Source: Akkermansiaceae bacterium (GTDB taxonomy: Bacteria > Verrucomicrobiota > Verrucomicrobiia > Verrucomicrobiales > Akkermansiaceae). Taken from it: 64,000 bases of DNA. Positions 8,066 through 16,063 of this stretch are shown in pieces (within the stretch, counting starts at the first letter, position 1; every line of letters begins with the position of its first letter). The notes beneath the pieces were generated by a model. That model was not told where the DNA came from. It worked only from the letters and a program-made list of their open reading frames with translations, and searched no databases. Location: positions 1-64,000 of the forward strand of contig JANXMQ010000177.1 of NCBI GenBank assembly GCA_025354565.1, given 5' to 3'. The translations under genes were made by a program, and so were the position numbers.

Positions 8066-8245
8066 CATTCCGAGATCGAGGCTTTCCTCAAAGCCTGGGA
8101 CCGCGCAGCCGAAGAACGACCGGCAAATGCGGCTTTGCATGGAAAACGAGCATTGAGGCGGCTCGTTTCGCTCTCCGACTTGACCCCGCCGCCGTGGCAT
8201 GCAACCTCCGCGCCCGATGATTTCTGTCCAGTCCCTTCGAGTTGA
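8066..8245 (+). pseudogene. Orphaned 3' end of the 5414-5986 gene
   Basis: The frame beginning around 8066 reads HSEIEAFLKAWDRAAEERP and continues in GC-rich, codon-like sequence to a stop at 8245, overlapping the start of the ABC-F gene. Its first 12 codons match the tail of the gene at 5414-5986 (SEIEAFLKAWER); 33 of 39 bases are identical and nearly all differences are synonymous. It has no convincing start of its own. It is best read as the native C-terminus left behind when the restriction-modification island was acquired. A functional 60-residue protein from an ATG at 8054 is a less likely alternative. Confidence 0.6.
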
Positions 8246-10217
8246 ATTCGGCGCGCGCGTGCTCTTCAACGACCTTGCCTTCTCCGTCCAGCCGCGCGAG
8301 CGCATCGCCTTCGCAGGTCACAACGGCGCGGGCAAATCCACGCTTATGAAGTGCGTGGCCGGCCTCATCCGGCCCACATCCGGGCAAATCAGTGCGCCGA
8401 AGGGCACCCGCATCGGCTACCTGCCGCAGGAGGGGATTCACGTGAAAGGCCGCACGCTCTGGCAGGAAACGGAATCGGCTTTCGGCGAAACGATGGCGCT
8501 TTCCGAAAAAATCGACCGGCTTTCTAACGAACTTATCAAACTCGATCCACGTTCGTCACCGTATGGTGATTTGCTAGAGGAAATCGGCGAACTCGAACTC
8601 CAGCTCGATGCGATGGACCCCGCCCGGATGAAGCCGCGCATCGAGTCGGTGCTCAAGGGGCTTGGCTTCCAAGCGAAGGATTTCACCCGTGATTGCTCGG
8701 AGTTTTCCGGCGGTTGGCAAATGCGGATCGCGATGGCGAAACTATTCCTCCAAGAGCCGGAAGTCCTGCTGCTAGACGAGCCGACGAACCATCTCGACAT
8801 CGGCACGCAGATCTGGGTCGAGCAATATCTCATCAACTACCCCGGTGCGATCCTGCTCATTTCGCACGACCGGGCCTTGTTAGATACGCTCTGCACCCGC
8901 ACCATCGCTTTCTCACACGGACGCGCGGAGGAGTATGCGGGAAATTTTTCCTACTTCGAGCGCGAGTCGGTCCTGCGTAAGGAAATCCGCCTCAAGCAGT
9001 ACACCGCCCAGCAGCGGGAAATCGCAGAAACCCAGCGCTTCATCGACCGCTTCCGCGCGTCCGCGAACAAGGCGACACTCGTCCAATCCCGAATCAAGCT
9101 GTTAGCCAAGGTGGAGCGCATCCCGGCTCCGGAGCAAGACGATGCGGTGATGAATTTCAAATTTCCCCCGCCACCGAACTCCGGCCATACAGTTGCCAAG
9201 CTCGAAGGCGTCGCGAAATCCTACGGCTCGCTCAACATCTTCAGCGGCTTCGATTTTGAAATCAACAAGGGCGAGAAATTCGCCATCGTCGGTCCTAACG
9301 GCGCAGGCAAGTCCACCTTCTGCCGCCTTATCACGGGCCAAGAGGAACCGGACGCCGGGACCCACATATTCGGCCACAAAGTCGCTACCTCGTTTTTCTC
9401 GCAGAATCACGCCGACGAGTTGGACCCGAATCTATCAGTGCTCGAAACCGTGGAGGCCGCCGCCTCACGCGAGTCCATGCCACACGCCCGAAATTTGTTA
9501 GGCTGCTTCCTCTTCCGGGGCGATGACGTCTTCAAAAAAATCGGCGTCCTATCCGGTGGCGAGCGTTCGCGTGTCGCCCTCGTCTGCATGTTGCTACGCC
9601 CGGCGAATTTCCTGATCCTCGACGAGCCGACGAACCACCTCGACATGCAATCGCAGGACGTGCTCCAGCGCGCTCTCATTGACTATCCCGGCAGCGTAAT
9701 GATTGTCTCCCACAATCGGAATTTCCTCGATGCTCTCGTCAGTAAAACCTTGGAGTTCCGCCCCGGTGAGCAGCCGACGCTCTATGCGGGTAACATCACT
9801 TACTATCTGGAAAAATCCGCCGAGGATGAGGCTGCGAAAAAAGGCATCCCCAAGCTGACATCTCTCGCCCCCGTCGGTTCTAACGCCAGTGCTCCTTCCC
9901 GCCAATCCGTGCCCGGCGTGAACCGCAAGGAGCAGCGCCGGATCGAAGCCGAGCAGCGGGAAATGAAATCCAAAGTACTCAAGCCGTTAGAAACCGAATT
10001 CACCGATCTGGAAACTAAAATTGCCGAGCTGGAAGCCGCGCAAGTCACCCTCACCCAGCGGCTCTCCTCTCCGGAGGTCAGCAGCGATTCCGCCAAGATG
10101 CGCGAGGTTTCAAACGCCGCTGAAAAAATCGCCAAATCATTGGAAACCAGCTACTATCGCTGGGGCCAACTCTCCGATGAAATCGAGAAAGTGAAGGCGA
10201 AGCTGGGACTCGAGTGA
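8217..10217 (+). CDS. ABC-F family ATPase
   Basis: About 666 residues from the ATG at 8217 (MISVQSLRVEFGARVLF); an in-frame ATG at 8199 would add six residues. Two ABC cassettes without membrane segments define the ABC-F class, ribosome-associated ATPases that rescue or adjust translation. Cassette 1 has Walker A GHNGAGKST, signature FSGGWQ and LLLDEPTNHLD. Cassette 2 has GPNGAGKST, LSGGERSR and LILDEPTNHLD. The linker between them is charged and helical (RFIDRFRASANKATLVQSR). The last 80 residues form a coiled coil, as in Uup-like and YheS-like members. Subfamily cannot be fixed by eye. Seven GTTAG/CTAAC pentamers occur within this gene. Confidence 0.93.
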   Translation: MISVQSLRVEFGARVLFNDLAFSVQPRERIAFAGHNGAGKSTLMKCVAGLIRPTSGQISAPKGTRIGYLPQEGIHVKGRTLWQETESAFGETMALSEKIDRLSNELIKLDPRSSPYGDLLEEIGELELQLDAMDPARMKPRIESVLKGLGFQAKDFTRDCSEFSGGWQMRIAMAKLFLQEPEVLLLDEPTNHLDIGTQIWVEQYLINYPGAILLISHDRALLDTLCTRTIAFSHGRAEEYAGNFSYFERESVLRKEIRLKQYTAQQREIAETQRFIDRFRASANKATLVQSRIKLLAKVERIPAPEQDDAVMNFKFPPPPNSGHTVAKLEGVAKSYGSLNIFSGFDFEINKGEKFAIVGPNGAGKSTFCRLITGQEEPDAGTHIFGHKVATSFFSQNHADELDPNLSVLETVEAAASRESMPHARNLLGCFLFRGDDVFKKIGVLSGGERSRVALVCMLLRPANFLILDEPTNHLDMQSQDVLQRALIDYPGSVMIVSHNRNFLDALVSKTLEFRPGEQPTLYAGNITYYLEKSAEDEAAKKGIPKLTSLAPVGSNASAPSRQSVPGVNRKEQRRIEAEQREMKSKVLKPLETEFTDLETKIAELEAAQVTLTQRLSSPEVSSDSAKMREVSNAAEKIAKSLETSYYRWGQLSDEIEKVKAKLGLE

Positions 10218-10236
10218 CGTGGGTTTGGCTTCGCAC

Positions 10237-11049
10237 TTAGGCTCCGGCATCGCGATAAACCTCACCCATCCGGGAAAGCGAGCCGTCCGCTTTGAATAGG
10301 CTAAGCGGCTTGCCGGCACCGGGTTCAAAGTAGGCATAGCGCTCGATATGGCGACTGCGCTCGAGATACCGCAGGGCACCTTTGAGGAAATTGTAGTTCT
10401 CGGGTTCTGCGCCGCTCCAGCCGTTGAATTCAGTCAACCAGATCGGCAGCCGATAGCGCCGTGCTAGATCGTCGAGAAACCCAGCGAATTCAGCGGGATT
10501 GCGGCTGCGATACCAGTGCATGGCGATGAAGTCGATACGCAGTTTCTGACGCTTTGCCTGCTCCATGAAGGCATGGAAATAGGTCATGCCACCGACATCG
10601 GAGGAGGTGACCGGACTGCCGAGTTTGAGGTTTTTCGCTTCGGCCAATTTCACCAAGCGTGGCCAATTCTTAAGCGCATCCGCAAGCGGGAGATTGCCTT
10701 GGTCTGAGCGTTCTGGTTCGTTATATCCTAGCAGATGGGTGATGCCCGTCAGCTTACGGACCTCCTCGAAGGCGTGCTCGTCGGCGAGATCGCGTCGCCC
10801 CTTGATCATCGGCACGAACTCCGCCGCAGTGCTGTTTCGACCGCCGGTTCCCCAGGTGAAATACCAGTGACCGCCGAGCTTGGTGACCGTGTTTGGGTCG
10901 CCGCCGGTGCAGCCTTTTTTCAGTGCGGATGCGGCCAGTGCGGGGGCTGCGGATGCGCCTGCCATTGCGACGAGAGCCGTGGCACCCGCCTGTGCCAACC
11001 ATGCACGACGGGGCATCAGCTTTTGAGTGGAGTATGATTGATTGTTCAT
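10237..11049 (-). CDS. Exported glycoside hydrolase, GH128 / Asl1-like
   Basis: A 270-residue secreted enzyme; the ATG at 11049 is preferred over the upstream one at 11091. The N-terminus has a twin-arginine-like signal (PRRAWLAQAGATALVAMAG, cleavage near ALAASA). The mature part has the TIM-barrel motifs of Asl1-like glycosyl hydrolases: HWYFTWG, LGYNEPE with E111 as likely acid/base, FIAMHWY, and IWLTEFNG with E207 as likely nucleophile. Characterised GH128 enzymes cleave beta-1,3-glucans; the substrate here is not shown. It converges with the ABC-F gene 19 bases away and diverges from the haem O synthase gene. Confidence 0.85.
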   Translation of the reverse strand: MNNQSYSTQKLMPRRAWLAQAGATALVAMAGASAAPALAASALKKGCTGGDPNTVTKLGGHWYFTWGTGGRNSTAAEFVPMIKGRRDLADEHAFEEVRKLTGITHLLGYNEPERSDQGNLPLADALKNWPRLVKLAEAKNLKLGSPVTSSDVGGMTYFHAFMEQAKRQKLRIDFIAMHWYRSRNPAEFAGFLDDLARRYRLPIWLTEFNGWSGAEPENYNFLKGALRYLERSRHIERYAYFEPGAGKPLSLFKADGSLSRMGEVYRDAGA

Positions 11050-11281
11050 GTTGCGGCGATGGAGGTGGTAAGCGAGCGCGGAAAATGGCAAGCGTTATTT
11101 GGCAATCGAAATCAAGTTGGTAATCGCCAAAATTAGCAGATCCCCAACGCCTTGCTTGTATTTGAACGAATCATTTGTGTATGAATGCGACAACTGTAAA
11201 CGAGCCCGAGTGACCTCAATCACGCTTTGGCAAGTCGCTGCTTGGAAAAACCGTAAGTGCGGTCATGCTCCCGCCGCACCC

Positions 11282-12196
11282 ATGGATGATCCCGCAACGA
11301 TAGAAAAAACGACTGACACGGTGCCAGATCCGCCGCCGGGATTGCGGCAGGATCTAGCAGTGTTGATGAAGGTGCGTTTAAATTTTTTCATTCTGATCAC
11401 CACCTTTTTTGGGTTCGTGCTAGCCATGCGTGGCAGTGATCTGAATTGGATGAAACTGCTCCACACGATCCTTGGCACGGCGGCGGCGGCATTTGGCTCG
11501 GCGGCATTCAATCAGGTGATGGAGATCGATCTGGACGCGCGGATGAAACGCACGGCGGATCGTCCGCTGCCTTCACGGCGGATGGATCCGGTGGTGGCCT
11601 TCGGCATCGGCTGGGTGCTTTCCGCCATCGGCATCATTCATCTGGCGGTGCAGGTCGGAAATCTAGCCGCCTATCTCGCGGCGGCCACGGTGTTCATTTA
11701 CGTTTGCGTTTACACTCCGCTCAAACGATTCAGTTCCACTAACACTTTGGTTGGAGCCATCACCGGCGGTATTCCACCGGTCATCGGTTGGGTCGGCGGC
11801 GGCGGCGCCATCGGCTGGCAGGCATGGTTTTTGTTCGGGCTGCTGTTTTTCTGGCAGCTCCCGCATTTCATCGCGATCAACTGGCTGTGCCGCGAAGAAT
11901 ACGAATCGGTGGGCTACAAAATGTGGTCGAACGGTGATCTAACGGGACGCCGGAGTGGACTGCTTTCCGCGATGTTCGCGCTGATGCTCGCGGTCTTCTC
12001 GCTGATGCCAGCATATCTGGGTTTCGCGAATCTGCTGTGGACCATCAGCGGGCCGCTGCTGGCATTTACAATGATGGCGCTGGCGCTGAAATTCTCGCGC
12101 GACGGCCAACGGACCTCCGCGCGACGCCTGTTTTTCTTTACGCTGCTTTACATCCCGGTGTCGTTCCTAGTGCTGGTGTTCGCGTGGAAAAACTAA
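11282..12196 (+). CDS. ctaB: Protoheme IX farnesyltransferase (haem O synthase)
   Basis: About 304 residues from the ATG at 11282; the open frame continues upstream to 11099 but that part is not family-like. The enzyme attaches a farnesyl chain to haem B to make haem O for terminal oxidases, in the inner membrane. The prenyl-diphosphate motif is NQVMEIDLDARMKRTADRPL (N77, E81, D83, D85), followed by about eight further hydrophobic helices and a second acidic loop. No oxidase subunit genes are in the window. It is divergent from the GH128-like gene and 13 bases upstream of the uracil-DNA glycosylase gene. Confidence 0.93.
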   Translation: MDDPATIEKTTDTVPDPPPGLRQDLAVLMKVRLNFFILITTFFGFVLAMRGSDLNWMKLLHTILGTAAAAFGSAAFNQVMEIDLDARMKRTADRPLPSRRMDPVVAFGIGWVLSAIGIIHLAVQVGNLAAYLAAATVFIYVCVYTPLKRFSSTNTLVGAITGGIPPVIGWVGGGGAIGWQAWFLFGLLFFWQLPHFIAINWLCREEYESVGYKMWSNGDLTGRRSGLLSAMFALMLAVFSLMPAYLGFANLLWTISGPLLAFTMMALALKFSRDGQRTSARRLFFFTLLYIPVSFLVLVFAWKN

Positions 12197-12209
12197 CGAT
12201 TAAATTGGC

Positions 12210-12926
12210 ATGAACGAGTTGATAGCATCCACGCAGCGGCTGGCGGACGACTTGAGAGAACTGGAATTTTCCCCACCGGTGGCCTGTGTTTACCGGACCT
12301 TGGATTACACTTGGGCAGCGCACGAAGAATATCTGAAGCGCTACGGAAAAGGAAAGAAGCGGGTCGTCTTTCTCGGCATGAACCCCGGCCCGTTCGGCAT
12401 GGCGCAAACGGGTGTGCCTTTCGGCGAAGTGGCGGCGGTGCGCGACTGGATGGGCATCGAAGCGACGATTGACAAACCCGCGTCCGAACATCCGAAGCGG
12501 CCCATCGAAGGTTTCCAATGCACGCGCTCCGAAGTCAGCGGTCGGCGGCTGTGGGGGCTTTTTTCCGAACGCTTTGAAACTGCCGGGGACTTTTTCAAGG
12601 ATCACTTCGTCCTGAATTACTGTCCCTTGGTTTGGATGAGTGCCAGCGGTGCGAATCTAACGCCCGACAAACTCCCCGCCTCGGAGTTGGCCGCAGTCGA
12701 AGCCGCGTGTCTCAAGCATCTTCAAGAAGTGATCGTGTTGCTCAAGCCCGTTTGGTTAATCGGCGTGGGAGCCTTCGCGGAAGAACGACTGCGGCGCGCT
12801 GCCGAAGCCTGCGGGAGCAAGGCCGTGGTCGGGCGGATCTTGCACCCGTCCCCCGCCTCGCCCGCAGCTAACAGAGGCTGGGCGGCAGCCGCAGGTAAGC
12901 AGTTGAAGGAACTCGACGTGTGGTGA
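12210..12926 (+). CDS. SMUG1-type uracil-DNA glycosylase
   Basis: A 238-residue base-excision repair enzyme. The first active-site motif is GMNPGPFGMAQTGVPFGE (residues 56-73) and the second is HPSPASPAANRGW, both diagnostic of SMUG1 rather than Ung. SMUG1 enzymes remove uracil and oxidized pyrimidines. Bacterial SMUG1-like genes are patchily distributed. The gene follows ctaB by 13 bases and may be cotranscribed with it. It converges on the SirB1-like gene across a spacer with two hairpins. The product lacks any signal peptide. Confidence 0.93.
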   Translation: MNELIASTQRLADDLRELEFSPPVACVYRTLDYTWAAHEEYLKRYGKGKKRVVFLGMNPGPFGMAQTGVPFGEVAAVRDWMGIEATIDKPASEHPKRPIEGFQCTRSEVSGRRLWGLFSERFETAGDFFKDHFVLNYCPLVWMSASGANLTPDKLPASELAAVEAACLKHLQEVIVLLKPVWLIGVGAFAEERLRRAAEACGSKAVVGRILHPSPASPAANRGWAAAAGKQLKELDVW

Positions 12927-13004
12927 AATAGCCCCATTGTTAGACCATCCGACTAACTTGCCGCAGTCAGGGATTAGTAGCACGTTCATGCTAAACGCCG
13001 GAGC

Positions 13005-13050
13005 GCGTTCATTCTGAACGCCAGGTCCTGCGGACATTTTGTCCGCAGGA
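13005..13050. terminator. Two adjacent hairpins between convergent genes
   Basis: Two perfect hairpins lie between the converging SMUG1 and SirB1-like genes. The first is GCGTTCA-TTC-TGAACGC at 13005-13021. The second has an 11-base stem TCCTGCGGACA with a TTT loop at 13026-13050. Neither has a clear T-tract, so a bidirectional transcription barrier or a dispersed intergenic repeat are both possible. Related GAACGC/CGTTCAT words occur on both sides. Confidence 0.55.
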
Positions 13051-13059
13051 AGAACGCGG

Positions 13060-13902
13060 TCATTCCAACGTCGCTAACAGTTCCTTGACGAGTCGTGCAT
13101 CTTCCGTGCGCTTGGCTTGCACCATGGCCTCGTTGAGGTTGTTGAGCAAGCGGACGAGGATCGTGCCGGGATCGGCGGAGAGGCGCAGCATGTTTCGCTG
13201 GATACGATCAAGATCGGGATTTTCTAGCAAAGTTTGCTGGAGCAGCAACCGACCGTGGTCGAAACAATCAATGATGATCGGATAGCCATCCTCAAAAATC
13301 CGGCACATGAAATGGCCGGGGAAATTCACACCCTCCACCTCGAGATTGAGCCGCCGCGCGACGAGCATGTAAATCAGGCAGAGTCCGATTGGATTCGATC
13401 GACCTTCCGCGATCGACCAGGCAAGGTCCGAGTTACGGGGATCGTAGTACTTCTCCTGATTGCCGATGAGGCGGGTGCCATTGAAGAGAAAGACCCGCAG
13501 TTCGTTGGCCGTGGTGATACCGCTTTCTCCCGCTTCCTCGGCGAGCAGATCCAAGGCGTCGGAAAGCGGTTGGCGTAGCGTGATGCCATCGTGCAGGAAA
13601 TCTGATAGAGTGCGGAGCAGGGCTTCGAAGGATTCCCAATCCTCTTGCAAGGCAGCAGCGCCACCACTGGGCGCGATCCATTCGCGAACCAACATTTCCC
13701 GACGCGGCGGACTGAGCATTTCCGTGAGCAGGGCCTTTTCCTGCTTGTTCAGTGCGTGGGGCCGGGTGGCCAGCCACTCGCTGATGTCGCCGCCGCAGAG
13801 GGCGAGACGTTCCGCCACCCGCTCACGGACGGCGGGAGTCTCGTCATCTATCAGACGGAGCAGGGCGTCGAGTTCCTCGGAGGCTGGCGGCGCTGCGTGC
13901 AT
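13060..13902 (-). CDS. SirB1-like transglutaminase-fold protein
   Basis: About 280 residues from the ATG at 13902; the open frame begins four codons earlier at a TTG. The C-terminal half matches the SirB1/transglutaminase-like core 2 family: RSNPIGLCLIYMLVARRLNL, then VEGVNFPGHFMCRI with a conserved histidine, then IIIDCFDHGRLL. The usual TPR-like end is short here (ILVRLLNNLNEAMVQAKR). The N-terminal 100 residues are helical and resemble a HEAT-like start (AVRERVAERLALCGG). Biochemical function of the family is not established. It is the last gene before the tRNA-Val region on the minus strand. Confidence 0.8.
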   Translation of the reverse strand: MHAAPPASEELDALLRLIDDETPAVRERVAERLALCGGDISEWLATRPHALNKQEKALLTEMLSPPRREMLVREWIAPSGGAAALQEDWESFEALLRTLSDFLHDGITLRQPLSDALDLLAEEAGESGITTANELRVFLFNGTRLIGNQEKYYDPRNSDLAWSIAEGRSNPIGLCLIYMLVARRLNLEVEGVNFPGHFMCRIFEDGYPIIIDCFDHGRLLLQQTLLENPDLDRIQRNMLRLSADPGTILVRLLNNLNEAMVQAKRTEDARLVKELLATLE

Positions 13903-13944
13903 CGCAGGGGTCAATTGAATCGGGGGAACGTGGAGGGAAAGAAA

Positions 13945-14019
13945 TGGTGCGCGATACTGGGTTCGAACCAGTGACCCCCTCCGTGTCAGGGAGGTGCTCT
14001 ACCACTGAGCTAACCGCGC
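13945..14019 (-). tRNA. tRNA-Val (anticodon GAC)
   Basis: Reading the minus strand gives a full cloverleaf. The acceptor GCGCGGT pairs with ATCGCGC (one G-T pair), the D-arm contains TAGCTCAGTGGTAGAGC, and the T-arm contains GGTTCGAACC. The anticodon stem CCTCC/GGAGG encloses loop CTGACAC with anticodon GAC. The 3' CCA is encoded at 13945-13947. It decodes GUC/GUU valine codons. Confidence 0.96.
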
Positions 14020-14102
14020 AAGAGGTTTGCCCGAATCAGGGCGGGCGAAACTAGGGCGGGGCTGGGATAGGATGCAACCCCTTTTTTCGGCTAAAGCAAA
14101 GA

Positions 14103-14128
14103 GGCGGGAGATCCGTGGATCTCCCGCC
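14103..14128 (-). terminator. Hairpin terminator of the BlaI-H1 gene
   Basis: A perfect 11-base stem GGCGGGAGATC / GATCTCCCGCC with a 4-base loop lies about 80 bases downstream of the BlaI-H1 stop. On the minus strand it is followed by CTCTTTGCTTTAGCC, a modestly T-rich tail. It separates that gene from the tRNA. Confidence 0.65.
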
Positions 14129-14209
14129 GTTGATCAACCCCTGATCGGGAGTCGCACCGGCGTCCGGCCCGAAGGCTGAACGCACGGTTCGGCAACCGGG
14201 GGTTCGGTT

Positions 14210-14908
14210 TTAGGCTTTCTTCGCAGCCTTCTTAGCGGCTTTCTTAGCAGCCTTTTTCGCAGGGGCCGCTTTCTTGGCAGGAGCGGCCTTCTTGGCGACC
14301 GTCTTCTTCACTGCCTTTTTGGCGGCCTTTTTAGCGCTTTTGGCGGCGACTTTTTTTACCGCTTTCTTGGCGGCCTTCTTTGCAGGGGCGGCCTTTTTGG
14401 CGGGGGCTTTGGGTGCCGCTTTTTTAGCTGCTTTCTTGGCGGCGGCTTTTTTGGCCGGGGCTTTCTTTGCAACTTTCTTCACGGCTTTCGGTGCGGCTTT
14501 AGCCGCTGCTTTTTTTGCTGTTTTTTTTGCAGCCATTGTTTTGTGTCGTTGGAGTTCGCGTTCGATGTTTGTTTTCTCTTCCGGCGTTAATGTGCCAGCG
14601 GAGAGGATAGCGAGGAGCGCCTCACCGAGGCGTCCTCCAAAAGCATTTGTTAGGAAGTCGTGCGTCGCGCGCTGCACGATCACTTCCTGCGAGTAAGCGG
14701 CGGCGTACACATGCGCCCGACCGACCAGTGCGCGTTTCACCAGGCTCTTGCGCTCGAGACTTTGCATCACCGAGAGCACCGTGGTGTAGGCGCGGCTTTT
14801 TTTATCAGGCAGCGTCTCATGTACGGTAGCTACCGTAGATGGTCCCTCATGCCACAATACCGAGAGGGCTTGAAGTTCGAGATTGGATGGATGGGTTGGC
14901 CGTGCCAT
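14210..14908 (-). CDS. BlaI/MecI/CopY-family repressor fused to a histone-H1-like Lys/Ala tail
   Basis: A 232-residue protein. Residues 1-120 are a BlaI/MecI/CopY winged helix: NLELQALSVLWHEGPSTVAT, VLSVMQSLERKSLVKRA, then a helical dimerization part. From about residue 124 (MAAKKTAKKAAAKAAPK) the rest is almost only Lys, Ala, Pro and Val in KKAA/APAKK-type repeats, like eukaryotic and bacterial H1-type DNA-binding tails. The two parts are in one frame without a stop. An internal ATG at the junction could give a separate H1-like protein, but no ribosome-binding site is visible there. The tail probably adds sequence-independent DNA binding. Dyads at 14939-14951 and 15034-15052 lie upstream. 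Confidence 0.85.
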   Translation of the reverse strand: MARPTHPSNLELQALSVLWHEGPSTVATVHETLPDKKSRAYTTVLSVMQSLERKSLVKRALVGRAHVYAAAYSQEVIVQRATHDFLTNAFGGRLGEALLAILSAGTLTPEEKTNIERELQRHKTMAAKKTAKKAAAKAAPKAVKKVAKKAPAKKAAAKKAAKKAAPKAPAKKAAPAKKAAKKAVKKVAAKSAKKAAKKAVKKTVAKKAAPAKKAAPAKKAAKKAAKKAAKKA

Positions 14909-14938
14909 AACTGATTGTCTCGTTCGCTAACGACGATG

Positions 14939-14951
14939 AAACTAGTAGTTT
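14939..14951. promoter_or_regulatory. Palindrome AAACTA-G-TAGTTT upstream of the BlaI-H1 gene
   Basis: A perfect 6+1+6 palindrome about 30 bases before the ATG of the BlaI-like gene, where an autoregulatory operator is expected. Its ACTA/TAGT core resembles the ACTAC/GTAGT half-sites at 15034-15052. The role is inferred from position. Confidence 0.45.
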
Positions 14952-15033
14952 GGCATTCCGTCAAGTTGAAATGTGCCGATTTTTAAGAAAACTGAAATAT
15001 TTTTTCCGCAGCACTTCCACCTAATTTTCAGGA

Positions 15034-15052
15034 CTACTAGACAAGCCGTAGT
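15034..15052. promoter_or_regulatory. Dyad CTACTA-N7-CGTAGT, second copy
   Basis: The same two half-sites with the same 7-base spacing occur at 4816-4834 upstream of nrdR. Here the dyad lies in the AT-rich spacer upstream of the BlaI-H1 gene and just past the end of the degenerate thioredoxin gene. ACTAC...GTAGT symmetry fits a BlaI-type repressor. Confidence 0.4.
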
Positions 15053-15065
15053 TCGGACCCACCTG

Positions 15066-16040
15066 CTAGTCCGCGCCACCGGGTGATTGCGGACGGATGA
15101 TTTTTGGGTCGAGTTTTTTCAGAGCCTCCCAGAAACTCTCATCGGTTGGGTCGCCATTGAAGAGGATGTTGCCGCTGCTAGAAACAAGCGCGAAGACCGG
15201 CAGGGCCTGGACGCGTAGTGTGCGGGCGAGCGGGGTTTCCTTGGAATCAAGGAGCCATGCGCCGGGCAGGGTTTTATCGGGACTTAGAACCATGGCTCGC
15301 GCTTTAGTTAGAATTTCCGGTGGGTCACCCGGCATGATGGAAATCATGGCGATGCCTTTTTCTCCCAGCGCCTTGGCGGTGGCAGCGTAGTCTGGCAGAC
15401 TGGACTCGCACTCACGGCTCGCGGGCGACCAGAAGTGGAAGATCATGGCTTTTTTGTCCGCTATGAGTGACTTGAGGGTGACGGAATCGCCGCCAGCGAG
15501 CGGGATGAACTTGGCTTCGAAGTCAATTTTAACCGATCGCATCGCATCCTCCAATCTCATGCGGTCGATGTGCGGAGCGAAGGCGGAGGCTTGGCGCGGG
15601 CTCAGCCAGAACGCTTCGGTGATGTGGGTTTTGAAGGCGTCCTTGTCGCCCTTCTTGAGCGAGGCGATGGCTTGCACGTATTCAATCACAGCGAGCCAAT
15701 CATCCTTCACGCTAAAAATCGCGGAGTCGCCGAGTTTGAAATTCTCAGCCTGTTTGAGAAACTCGGGGAGCATCGCGGCGATGGCGTCGTCTTCACGGCG
15801 GTCCACATGATAGAGGAAGCGTGCTTCGAGGATCGCCTGCTCGCTGATGCCGTTTTTTCTAGCAGTTGCGATGGCGACGTCGAGTTGGTTGGGCGAATCC
15901 CGTTCGGATAGCAGATTGTCCAAGGCGATGTCACGCGGGCTACCGGAGGCGGGTCCGGCGTCCACGGGCGATTCGTGAGGTTGCGCCAAAGCCACGGCGA
16001 CGAAGGCGAACCACGGTAAAACGGCGAGAGGCAGGCGCAT
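15066..16040 (-). CDS. Exported thioredoxin-like protein lacking the CxxC active site
   Basis: A 324-residue exported protein; signal peptide MRLPLAVLPWFAFVAVALA with cleavage near AQP. Residues about 30-170 are helical and TPR-like (AILEARFLYHVDRREDDAIA). Residues 175-310 have a TlpA/redoxin-like fold: an IPLAGGDSVTLKSL strand, then MIFHFWSPASRECESSLPDY where W-C-x-x-C is expected, and a cis-proline segment VQALPVFALV. The resolving and attacking cysteines are replaced (S-P-A-S), leaving one later Cys, so classical disulfide exchange is unlikely. It ends 23 bases after the LysM gene on the same strand, suggesting a shared envelope role. Confidence 0.8.
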   Translation of the reverse strand: MRLPLAVLPWFAFVAVALAQPHESPVDAGPASGSPRDIALDNLLSERDSPNQLDVAIATARKNGISEQAILEARFLYHVDRREDDAIAAMLPEFLKQAENFKLGDSAIFSVKDDWLAVIEYVQAIASLKKGDKDAFKTHITEAFWLSPRQASAFAPHIDRMRLEDAMRSVKIDFEAKFIPLAGGDSVTLKSLIADKKAMIFHFWSPASRECESSLPDYAATAKALGEKGIAMISIMPGDPPEILTKARAMVLSPDKTLPGAWLLDSKETPLARTLRVQALPVFALVSSSGNILFNGDPTDESFWEALKKLDPKIIRPQSPGGAD

Positions 16041-16063
16041 GGTGGTGAGGCTAGGTGAAACTG

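Noticed and set aside
11099-11281. N-terminal extension of the haem O synthase frame
   Set aside because: The 61 residues upstream of 11282 have no relation to the family and occupy the divergent promoter region.
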